The notes under the pieces were generated by a model, which saw nothing but the letters and a program-made list of their open reading frames with translations, did not search any database and was not told the origin of the DNA. Both the position numbers and the translations under genes were made by a program. This document shows, piece after piece, positions 52,701 to 61,021 of a DNA stretch of 64,000 nt. Origin of the DNA: Taenia hydatigena. Lineage: Eukaryota; Platyhelminthes; Cestoda; Cyclophyllidea; Taeniidae. The stretch's first letter is position 1. Every line of letters begins with the position of its first letter. The stretch lies in contig JADWOT020000001.1 of the NCBI GenBank assembly GCA_036345935.2, forward strand, positions 3,053,088-3,117,087, written 5' to 3'.

Positions 52701-55700
52701 CTCACCAAATCAACCTGCTTCAGCTGTTGTTGCTGTTTTGGTGTGTGGTGCTGAGGGCGTTGACCATGTTCTGCAGCCTCCCGTGATCGAGGCTGATGTG
52801 TCGCGCCTTCCATCTCACCGTAATCATCGTCCTCATCCTCTTCTTCTTCCTCCTCTTCCTCATCTTCTGTTACATCATCTTCATCGACATCAATGTCACT
52901 GGAAGAAAACTCCGTCTCCTCGGAATCACAACCCTACCAACACCAAGAAAGCAACCATCCTATTTCCCTTCTGCTGTTGTGATGCCTAGCATCTGAGAGT
53001 AATTGAATTGGGCCCTCTGAAGACGCTCAAAACTAAATGGGAGGCAAGATGTGAAACATCGACTCCCTCTTTCTTCGTGAAAAGCGCTTTATTCCACTTA
53101 ACAAATAAGCTCACGTGATGATGGTGGTGGTGATGTCCCCCATCGCCCTGCTCCCCCAAATTTCGAGCACGTGGACTCTGGGGTAAGTGGGGGGGACAAG
53201 AATACGATTTCGAGGACGGAGCAACGGCGGCAGTAGTAGTAGCAGTGGCAGCTGTCGGGACTTCCACCGAACGCTCCTCCTCGCTGATGCGAGAGAGCTC
53301 ACGTGTCTCCACAACAAATTTCGTGGCTTTCCGAGGCGATAGAGAGGTGGAGCCTTTTCCATGGTGGCGAGATTTAGGGACCTTAGAAGGGACCGAAGAA
53401 AAATAGCAACTGATTATAAAATGAATGAGGTGCAGTCTTCCATAGCTTCGTTTTGGATGCATGCAAATGCTTCAGCACTGCTAGAGAAGTTCATATAATT
53501 AGCGGCTCCTCCATTTTCCTTCATAAAACTTTTCGAAGGACGTAAATTCGACTTAAAGACAGATTATGCGTCATTCAATGCAGGCGTCCCTTCTCCGACA
53601 CTTCAAAGCCTAATAATTTCATCCTCCCTTTTGACAGGGGTTGGCAGACAATCCGAGGGCGATAGACGTCAAGTTTTAACTACACACCCAATGCGAAACT
53701 TCCTCCCCGAAAACGAACTCTTCCATCATTCCACCACACCCCGCTCCAATACAGACACTCACAACTCCACTATTTGATTCATATCCTGGCGGTGGGGCGA
53801 TCGCCGGCCGTTTTTGTTCCCCATACCCGCCCCCCTCTTCTTTCGCTTGCTTCGCTTTCTTCTGTTTCATCTCCTCCATCTGCCTATCAACCTCGTTCAA
53901 CAGGGCGGTCAGGCGCTGAGCCGACGCTGAATTTAGTTCTAGCAGGTCCCTGGGAATGTCTCCCATTCCCCCAGCCGATGTCGACGGAGGCAGCAGGAGG
54001 GGAAGATTCTGCTGTGACTTCTGTTGGTGCTGCTGTAATAACAAATCTGTTTGCGGACTTGCTTGCATAGCAGAGATTACTTGTGGAAGGTAGTGGAAGA
54101 GAAGGTCCAGAGAGTGATCCCAGGCGCTCCTGCAAGGTAAAGAGGAGTGGGATGAGTTCTCTCAGACTTAAACTAATGAACGAAGGAAAGCCTGCAGAAT
54201 CAGGTCGTCATGAGGTAAGAGTTAATCATCGAGCCACGCACCATATGGGATGATCGTGGGTAGGGTTGAGACGGGGCCAGGAGCAAGGATGGCAGCCAAA
54301 TGCGCGCATAAGGCGTTGGGCGAGGAGATAGTTACGAAAAATGCTCGCAACCAAAAGGTCTTGACGAAAGAGTTTTTGGAAGAGGTCCACAGGGAAGCTG
54401 CACCAAGCAATGGTATCAGTCACTGCGGTGAATATCCAATTAATCTCCCCCAGTAGGGACATTCGGTTACCATGGGTACCCGGGATATGATCCAGAAGGG
54501 CTTCGTCAATGTGACCTTAGGAGGGAACAGAAAGAGGAGAAGGAAAGCTACCTTCTGCGAGCTCGCTCTATCCAAGAATAAGAGATGTAAGGGATGGGAG
54601 AAAAATTTGCGGATTAATCAAGCTTGGTTACCTAAAGTTCGACGTCAAAAGAAATCTTGAACTTAAAACAATTTATGCAGCCATATTTCTTGAACGAGTC
54701 GAAACCGTATTACTTAACGAAATGGTAGGATCGAGAAACCGCCTGAGTGAAATTGAGGCCTGAAGACAGTTTATTATTAAAGTTGTTTTCAAGAGCCACT
54801 TTGGGGTTCAATGAAAGTCGCCGCAAATTCGCATTGCTACCAATCGAACCTATCATATCAGGCAGCCAAAGACAGAAGTGCCAAGGGTAAATTGCAAAGG
54901 AACAAGGATGGAAAGGAAAACTGACCAGGAAAAGACTTGTTATACTTCATCCAATGCCACCGCAACGCCGTGCGAATAGGGGTGGTCAGACAGGCCGTGA
55001 AGAGGTCCGCGGGCAGCTCAGCCAGTTGAGGTAGATCCTCGTTCTCCTCGCAGGCACACAGCATGATTGTATTTTCCATGGTAGCCGGGGCAATGGCTGC
55101 TGCGGCGACAGCAGCTGCACCCATCTGACCCATCCCACTGGCGTGACTTGAGTAGGCCTGAACAGAGGCAATAGCGATGGTATTGACACTAAGGTGGATT
55201 CACCTCCATATCCGCCCCTGCTGTCGATGTCTGTTGGGCAATTACACCCCTTTGGGAGGTTAGAGTAACAGATTCTGGAACACTTACTGTCTATTCATTA
55301 AGCAATTCATTCACTCACTCATCCCTTCGCATGTCCTTCTATTTACCTATATTTTATTCAATGGAGCCGAAAGCTGACATTTCTTGCAGCATTCACGCCA
55401 ATCGCATTTCAGCCTAACTAAATTCATAATGCAAGTTTACACGGGCTTTTCCCATCCGTCCAACTTCTAATAAGGCCTCCAATACCTGTGTCTAGATTTG
55501 AAACTCGCGATTATCGTGGGAAAGTCGTCAGATCAGAATGGTAGCAGCAGTGGATAGTGGAACCCGTGGAGAATTGTAGCGAGGACCATTTATTCTGGCT
55601 TTCTCAAAAGAATTCCCTTGTTTGGTGAGCTGTATCTGGCCCTTCAGTCTGGACAAAGACAACCATACGTATACCGGCTTATTCATCCATTCATTCGCTC

Positions 55701-57564
55701 ATTTGCGAAAGGGTAGCCCGAAAAAGAAACTATTTATAAATTTGACACTTAAATAACCGAGATCGCCAATTAAGAGGGAGAACTCGGACTCACATGACCA
55801 AAAGCGTTGGCTTCGTGTTGTACACCGTCCGCGGTCGATATACCACCATTTGGATCAGGTGGATTGTTCATCTTGAAATGAATAATGAAGAATGCTAACA
55901 GGATATCCACCGCACAATCTTCATTACATTTCATGTCTTGGATGAACAATTAACAAGTGCCTTTATCAGGAGGAGAGGGACAATCGCATGGGAAAAGGCA
56001 TGGATACGGGGGCATAGATCGTATTATGGCTACAAAAGTCACTCTAAGAGGAGTCGTCGAGTAAATGGCATTGAAAATACCATGACGAGCACTGTAACTG
56101 TAACTGGCGCCCGGCCAGAAAAACTTAATGCATGTATGCGAAAGAGGCGAACTGTCGGTCAAAACTGCGACTGCAGCACACCAAAACAAGTTGCAGCTTC
56201 TGATCGTGGTCGGCTCAAATAAGTGCTTCACTGAGTTGAAGAAAATTTCAGAAAGACCAAAGCTTCCTGGAAAGCACCACTACGCATGACGAAGTGCGAG
56301 TGGTCAATCCCAATCCGAAAATTTAACTTGCGGACTTACAACCACTGAATCTCCGACAAGTGCGACTACTGACAAAGGTGTGGTACGTTTTGACTAGAAT
56401 GAAAGTACCAGATTTATGCTGATGCCAATAACATCGGATATTACGTGTGCCTTCAGTGACCAAACCCGCCCCTTAAGCAATTTTCACTCCCAAAGACTAT
56501 CAGCTATTAAGATGAGAGAAAATGCAGAACTTATGTACAAACTACATCAAGGTGGAAGAGACAGTGTTCCCTCATACACCATCAGCGGGAAGACTCCGTA
56601 CCTTATTGGTGTCTGAAGGGCTACAGCCATGATGGCGAATCATGGCCGAAGTCTTGGTACCATATCATAAACGAGGGGAAGATGGGGAGGGTCGAAAAGA
56701 CTGTATAACAACAATTCAGCAAAGTAAAAACCATAAACTCACTTCTGTTTGCCTGCGCTGACAAAAGTACTCATAGAGTTTGAGCACCCGACCGGCATTT
56801 TGACATTCAATAACGTAGACTGATGGTCCTCCCAACCAGCGCTGAAGGTCGTAGAGCGACAGCGGAATATACTTAGTAAAAGTCTGAAAAAAAGTGAGGA
56901 GCCTGAAGACGCTGGAAATGAAAAAGAAATGAAGACCATCTCAAGTACCCTATTAAAGACCCAAATTTCACCATTTTCTGTGGGTCGAGGGACACCATGT
57001 CCATTGTAATGAAAGAGGATTCGGTCCGTTCGGGCGTTTCGACGCATGTTAACACAGATTTTCTTCACTTCCTCCAAGTTGGGATCTAGGCACTGTCTGT
57101 AGCATCCTTTGGGCTGCCACCGCTCATATTGCGACTGAGAGAGAATAGAAATGATAAAAGCCGCGTGTCTTCAAAAGGAATAAAAAGGGTGGATTGCATG
57201 ATACAACAAACCTGAAGATTCTTGCCGATCATATCGACAACACGATAGCCAGCGTCAGCTGGGTCTACCCAAGCCTCAACGCGGCTATAGGGCGGTATTT
57301 TCTGCACATCCGGGGGATCAATGTCCATGTTAAGACATATGACAAGGGCGACATTGATAGTTTTGATCTAAAATGGGTGTTCTTTCATCATGCACAAACT
57401 ACCTTCTCCTTAGAGTAGGATTCCTTGTAAAGCTCAGGACCTTTTACCGGATTACTTAATTGAGGGGCAACAAAAGCCTGACTGTGCTCGGAAGTATCAC
57501 AAAAGTCCTTGAATGTGTGCTGTCCACAGGGCTTCAAACTATGATGTTCAGTAGAGCTCGTCAT
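44234..57564 (-). CDS. rptor: Raptor, mTORC1 scaffold (23 coding exons)
   Basis: Raptor binds mTOR and recruits substrates of the nutrient-sensing kinase complex mTORC1. Exons on the minus strand: 57564–57403, 57367–57212, 57134–56949, 56883–56743, 55871–55794, 55157–54926, 54515–54242, 54129–53763, 53381–53115, 52933–52706, 52543–51452, 51370–51142, 50852–50643, 49834–49707, 48767–48667, 48135–48051, 47747–47615, 46776–46053, 45763–45542, 45473–45177, 45109–44866, 44782–44633 and 44305–44234. All phases agree and give 1925 codons, against about 1335 in vertebrates. The excess is low-complexity insertions. Domains are the caspase-like N-terminal domain, HEAT repeats and a seven-blade WD40 propeller. 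ATG 57564 is the first ATG after an in-frame stop. The starts of exons 15 (48767) and 19 (45763) were set by phase and have weak acceptors. Confidence 0.95.
46777..51141. other. Raptor introns 12–17 longer than 300 bp
   Basis: Introns at 46777–47614, 47748–48050, 48136–48666, 48768–49706 and 49835–50642 hold no recognised feature. A candidate micro-exon of 12 nt (CTAATTCGACGA, near 48875) has good splice signals on both sides and would keep phase, but nothing else supports it. Confidence 0.5.
47615..50852 (-). CDS. rptor: Raptor exons 13–17: linker and pre-WD40 region
   Basis: Exon 13 (50852–50643) is Ser-rich ([19 protein letters not shown]) like the phosphorylated linker of other raptors. 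Exon 14 encodes [20 protein letters not shown], the last HEAT-like repeat. Exons 15 and 16 are short Pro/Gln-rich pieces supported mainly by splice sites and phase. Exon 17 has [20 protein letters not shown], equivalent to the conserved VQTGFCDWSARYFAQPVMK of human raptor. Confidence 0.85.
51142..52543 (-). CDS. rptor: Raptor exons 11–12: HEAT-repeat region
   Basis: The 1092-nt exon 11 carries [55 protein letters not shown] and [15 protein letters not shown]. These match the raptor HEAT repeats that contact mTOR. Exon 12 (51370–51142) continues with [20 protein letters not shown]. The acceptor at 51370 (TTCTGCAG) was preferred over upstream AGs because it alone keeps the frame. The first 75 or so residues of exon 11 are not conserved. 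Confidence 0.95.
52706..54129 (-). CDS. rptor: Raptor exons 8–10: lineage-specific insertion
   Basis: Exon 8 begins with conserved [18 protein letters not shown] and then departs from known raptors: Gln/Leu-rich sequence and a predicted Lys/Glu helix ([20 protein letters not shown]). Exon 9 (53381–53115) has basic and Ala/Thr tracts and ends in a run of seven His. Exon 10 (52933–52706) is strongly acidic ([20 protein letters not shown]) and ends Gln-rich. GT–AG sites and phases are intact, so the insertion is read as coding. No domain is recognised and it is probably disordered. Confidence 0.85.
53382..56742. other. Raptor introns 4–6 and 8
   Basis: Introns 53382–53762, 54516–54925, 55158–55793 and 55872–56742 contain no repeat or coding signal that I recognise. 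Confidence 0.5.
54242..57564 (-). CDS. rptor: Raptor exons 1–7: caspase-like N-terminal domain
   Basis: Exon 2 gives [20 protein letters not shown]; exon 3 gives [20 protein letters not shown] and then [20 protein letters not shown]; exon 4 gives [18 protein letters not shown] and YVIECQNAG. The His of HYNGHG and the Cys of ECQNAG occupy the caspase-like His/Cys positions of the raptor N-terminal domain, which is not known to be a protease. Exon 6 carries [20 protein letters not shown]. Exon 7 carries [18 protein letters not shown] and [20 protein letters not shown], both nearly identical to vertebrate raptor. Exon 5 is short ([11 protein letters not shown]…) and lineage-specific. Confidence 0.95.
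57368..57402 (-). other. rptor: 35-nt raptor intron 1
   Basis: It begins GTAGTT and ends CATTTTAG. It removes a phase-0 insertion that would break the join between SYSKEK and [13 protein letters not shown]. Reading through it is not possible without losing the raptor frame. Confidence 0.85.
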
Positions 57565-58123
57565 CTTTTCAACCACGAGATGAAAGGACTACCTGCACGG
57601 CAAAATCACCCCCCGGCTATTTCCACGGCCGGCTCAAGGCCGTTGATTAAAATCTGGGTGCTTCTGAATTTACGTCGCTGTGAATTTGAAGTTTCGAATG
57701 ATGTATTGGGCTTAGTGCCGAAAACAGGCCTAAAATGCATTCAGCGATTTAATGGTCTTTGCAAATACAAATTTGCTTTCCAGTGCTGAAACCCAACTTT
57801 TCCAAGACCAAGGAAAACGAGAGTAAGCCTACGGTAAAACGGCATAGGTTGTACGATGTTTAAACCAATGCACGAATTTTCATGGTTTTTAGCATGCTGC
57901 AGGTTAAGGAAATGTATGGAAGCTTAATTCTGACACCGATTGCATTTCCGTTTAGTAAATAATTGTTCTATTTTTAATCAAGTACTTTATTTTCTCCTCC
58001 ATTCAAAAAAAATGAAATTGAAGAACAAGACACTGCTTTTCCATCACCTTTTGATATGACAGGAATTGCCATTTTCGGCTTTTTCGAAATCTATTGTTCG
58101 TAATAGTTTATCTCCAGTGCCTA
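57565..58123. other. Raptor promoter region and 3' end of paralogue A
   Basis: 559 bp between the raptor ATG and the paralogue A stop. It holds the AATAAA at 57986–57991. The double E-box element of the paralogues is absent here. Confidence 0.6.
57986..57991 (-). terminator. Poly(A) signal of paralogue A
   Basis: AATAAA on the minus strand, about 135 nt downstream of the paralogue A stop codon and before the raptor promoter region. Confidence 0.5.
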
Positions 58124-59269
58124 TTAACATGTGTCATTCTGTGGAGGGTTTAGTATGTCTTCAACAACATCGGGAAAGCATTTTTTAAACGCTTGGCAGA
58201 CACACTGGTCGTTTTGGAAATTACAGTCAGGACAGTCGTGAATGATGAAGCACTCCACGTCGGCATCGGGGTACCACGCTTCTGGTGTGTTCATCAGTAG
58301 CAAGTCTAACAAAAACGTCCCCATAACCCTCGTGGGTGAGGTATCGCAAAGCGCTTCAGGTTTGTAGCATTGTGAAAAAAAGTTTTCAGGCTCTTGAATT
58401 AGGAATTCGCCCAGCTTATTACCCAACACTCTTAGGATGGGTTCCATAGACTTCCCATTCATTTGACTGTAATCAATGAGAAGGAATCTACCCTCTTCTA
58501 CCTCACTGGTAAGAGCTGCAGTCTTGCAGTATTGGCGGAGTAGGTGCATTAGATTGAGTATGATGTATCGAAACACAAGTGCCATCTGCTGATTGTCCGC
58601 TGCATTCAGATCCCTGAACCAGAGATAGTGGATGATGTTTGGAAGCCTTTGCTTATAGGAGTCATCCGTGGCCATCTCCTGCGCCATTCGACCCAGATAT
58701 TCATTTTCTGCTTCATTTTCACACGGAAAAAGTGGTGATGATCCAAATCCATAGAGAGTGAAATCCACATCGCGCATCGAAAGAGCTGTTTCAAGGGCGA
58801 TCGGCAGTCGCAGCTTTTGAATTCGTTGGATTAGGTCAACCACAATCTGAAAGATTATGCCTGCGGAGAGATTTTGGAGAACACACTTGCATTGATCGTA
58901 GCAAGCGGCTTCCAACAGAATCTGAGTCAATTTCCCCAAATTCGGGGGTGCACTACTTCGCAGCACCATCGGATAATCCAACTTCCGCAGAAAGCTCTCT
59001 TTACATCCACAAGCCAATTCTTTCTCATGCTTCTCATGGAGCATTCGCATCGGAGCCGCAATAGCCAATGGTATGCAGTAGGGACCGTCGTTGCATGGCG
59101 TTATTAGATCGTATTTGAAGAGCATTTTTGCCCCCTCCAAAAAGGCATAATCGGGAATGGGGGTTTGGATGAGCTCCATCAGGCAAGGCATGAGTGACGG
59201 ACCCCTCGAAGGAGGCGGGCAGCCTGTGTCCCCCTCATTCTCCGCGCCTGGGCATCCCGCATCCGCCAT
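58124..59269 (-). CDS. Paralogue A of a tandem intronless family, function unknown
   Basis: A single-exon frame of 381 codons starting at ATG 59269 (MADAGCPG). I do not recognise the family. It shares blocks with paralogues B and C: CIPLAIAAPMRMLHEK near residue 60, LPNIIHYLWFRDL near 210, LVFRYIILNLMHLLRQYC, LLIDYSQMNGKSMEPILRVL, and a Cys-rich C-terminus HDCPDCNFQNDQCVC. It has no signal peptide or membrane segment, and the predicted fold is mostly helical. The frame is open upstream without an ATG, so the start is placed at the first ATG, 64 bp from the shared promoter element. A minus-strand AATAAA lies at 57986–57991. Confidence 0.85.
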   Translation of the reverse strand: MADAGCPGAENEGDTGCPPPSRGPSLMPCLMELIQTPIPDYAFLEGAKMLFKYDLITPCNDGPYCIPLAIAAPMRMLHEKHEKELACGCKESFLRKLDYPMVLRSSAPPNLGKLTQILLEAACYDQCKCVLQNLSAGIIFQIVVDLIQRIQKLRLPIALETALSMRDVDFTLYGFGSSPLFPCENEAENEYLGRMAQEMATDDSYKQRLPNIIHYLWFRDLNAADNQQMALVFRYIILNLMHLLRQYCKTAALTSEVEEGRFLLIDYSQMNGKSMEPILRVLGNKLGEFLIQEPENFFSQCYKPEALCDTSPTRVMGTFLLDLLLMNTPEAWYPDADVECFIIHDCPDCNFQNDQCVCQAFKKCFPDVVEDILNPPQNDTC

Positions 59270-59332
59270 GATCGCTCTACACACGTCAATCAATAATGAT
59301 CCACAACCCCGGGGCCTTCAAACACCCTTTAA

Positions 59333-59360
59333 TTGACCTCACGTGACCCTACGTCAGCTG
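59333..59360 (-). promoter_or_regulatory. Double E-box promoter element of paralogue A
   Basis: On the minus strand it reads CAGCTGACGTA, then GGG, then TCACGTGAGGTCAA. It combines a CAGCTG E-box overlapping a CRE-like TGACGT with a palindromic TCACGTGA E-box. Its proximal end is 64 bp before the ATG, as in B and C. Function is inferred from conservation between the copies. Confidence 0.65.
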
Positions 59361-59574
59361 TTTTTGTTTTCTCGGGGTATGAACTAGTGCGACCATTCTC
59401 TTTGCGTTTTCCTTTCCCATGCACAATACCATTTCCTAAATCTACAGACTGAGGGAGAGGAAAAAGGGCAGTAAATACGTTCTCAAACCAGACGACTCGT
59501 AGAGTTAAAAAAGCGGATGTAGAATTAAAGCACAGCGGTTGTATTTGCTCAGCTATTACACAGCTTAGTAACAG

Positions 59575-60717
59575 TTAAGAAGTACGACTTTCAACTACTT
59601 GTGGAAAGCGCTCTCTAAAGGATGCGCATATGCACTGCTCCGCTTGAAAGTTGCAGTTGGGTTGGTCATGATTGATGAAACTTTCCCACCTGACCATGGG
59701 GAGCCACACCGGCTCTTGGTTCAGTATTAGCAGATTAACTAAGAATTTGCCACTCGTAACGGCTTCTGAAGCATCACTTAAATTCATTATTTGGTTGACC
59801 TCCGCGTAGAACGCGCGAGGCGCTCTAATTAAATACTTGCCCAGCTTAAGGCCCAGCACTCGGAGTGGGTCCGTCATGGCTTCAGCATTCATTTGAGCGT
59901 AATCAATGACCATGAATGGACCATCCTCCACACCATCAGTTGTGGCGCTACCAGCATGGCAGTACATCTTTAGCAGGTGCATAAAATTAACCAAAATGAA
60001 TTGAAAGACAAGTTTCACTCTCTCATCATTAAAAGCTTGTAGATCCTGGAACCAGAGATAGTGGAGGATGTTTGGAATTCTGCGTTTAAAGGCATCAAGG
60101 TGGATGATGTCGTGGGTTACTGCGTTCACGACTGTAGCCTCCGGGGGGGGTTGCTGAAATAGCTCGCCCCACGAGCCGTACTCCTGCCCGATGAGGTTCA
60201 CGTTATTCATTGCTCGAGCTGTTGAATAGGAGATGGGTAGACAGAGGGATTGCACCCTTTGGATCAATTCGACCACCACCTCAAAAACTACGCGTGTGGA
60301 GGTATTAGCAAGATGCTGCTGGCACTCTTCCATTGTTTCGGCTTGTAACAAAAGCTCGAGCAGATCCGCCACAATCTCCGGTGGATTTGTTCTAGGTACG
60401 GTGGGAAATTGAAGCCTATGAAGGAAGCTGCTGGTATAGTCATGCTGCAGTTCTGCTGTAAGCTTCCCACGCAGAACGAGCATCGGTGCCGCAATGGACA
60501 GCGGTATGCAGAAGTCGCCAATATCATTTGGAGTTAATAAATTAGCTTCAAAGCGTTGGCCTATGCCTGCAAAAAACCTCCCAACAGAAATGGTGGGTCG
60601 TATAGCATCATGCAGATTAAAAATTGGTGGAGGACCATCCCATAGTGGTGGTGAGTTTCCATCCGACACTGAGCTTATAGTTGCTAAGTCAGAGTCGCTA
60701 TCTTCCACGTCGGTCAT
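59575..60717 (-). CDS. Paralogue B of a tandem intronless family, function unknown
   Basis: A single exon of 380 codons from ATG 60717 (MTDVEDSDSD). It lines up end to end with paralogue A: FCIPLSIAAPMLVLRGK, IPNILHYLWFQDL, LVFQFILVNFMHLLKMYC, MVIDYAQMNAEAMTDPLRVL and C-terminal HDQPNCNFQAEQCICASF. The acidic N-terminal 20 residues differ from the other copies. Function is not known. A weak pattern resemblance of the central helices to inactive RhoGAP-like domains is noted as a hypothesis only. Confidence 0.85.
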   Translation of the reverse strand: MTDVEDSDSDLATISSVSDGNSPPLWDGPPPIFNLHDAIRPTISVGRFFAGIGQRFEANLLTPNDIGDFCIPLSIAAPMLVLRGKLTAELQHDYTSSFLHRLQFPTVPRTNPPEIVADLLELLLQAETMEECQQHLANTSTRVVFEVVVELIQRVQSLCLPISYSTARAMNNVNLIGQEYGSWGELFQQPPPEATVVNAVTHDIIHLDAFKRRIPNILHYLWFQDLQAFNDERVKLVFQFILVNFMHLLKMYCHAGSATTDGVEDGPFMVIDYAQMNAEAMTDPLRVLGLKLGKYLIRAPRAFYAEVNQIMNLSDASEAVTSGKFLVNLLILNQEPVWLPMVRWESFINHDQPNCNFQAEQCICASFRERFPQVVESRTS

Positions 60718-60780
60718 AATCGGTCCACACCTATCAATCAATAGTGGTGCAAGCGGTGGGGCCTTCAAACATCCCTTCTT

Positions 60781-60808
60781 TTGACCTCATGTGACCTTGC
60801 GTCAGGTG
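60781..60808 (-). promoter_or_regulatory. Double E-box promoter element of paralogue B
   Basis: On the minus strand: CACCTGACGCA, then AGG, then TCACATGAGGTCAA. It has the same layout and the same 64-bp distance to the ATG as A and C; only the E-box centres vary. Confidence 0.65.
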
Positions 60809-60984
60809 ATTTTAATCTAGCAGAGTAAGTAGGGGCTTGGTGGTACAATATTCAGCCTATTCCATGTCCACCCACCCTGACAGCTGTCAATATCACTAAG
60901 CTAAGCCCGATCTCCCGCCCCCAAACAAATCACCACCACAGGTTTGCATTTCCTTTCTTCTTTTATTATTGTTTTTTTTTTTAA

Positions 60985-60990
60985 TTTATT
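60985..60990 (-). terminator. Poly(A) signal of paralogue C
   Basis: AATAAA on the minus strand about 32 nt after the stop of paralogue C, beside an A-rich run, with a second AATAAA at 60962–60967. Confidence 0.5.
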
Positions 60991-61021
60991 ATGTCCTTCA
61001 CGCTCTGGTGTTGTGCGAAAA

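Noticed and set aside
59270..59293. N-terminal extension of the paralogues (LIDVC…, LIDRC…, LIDTC…)
   Set aside because: The frame is open upstream in all three copies but has no ATG. Conservation is better explained by the shared 5' untranslated or transcription-start sequence.
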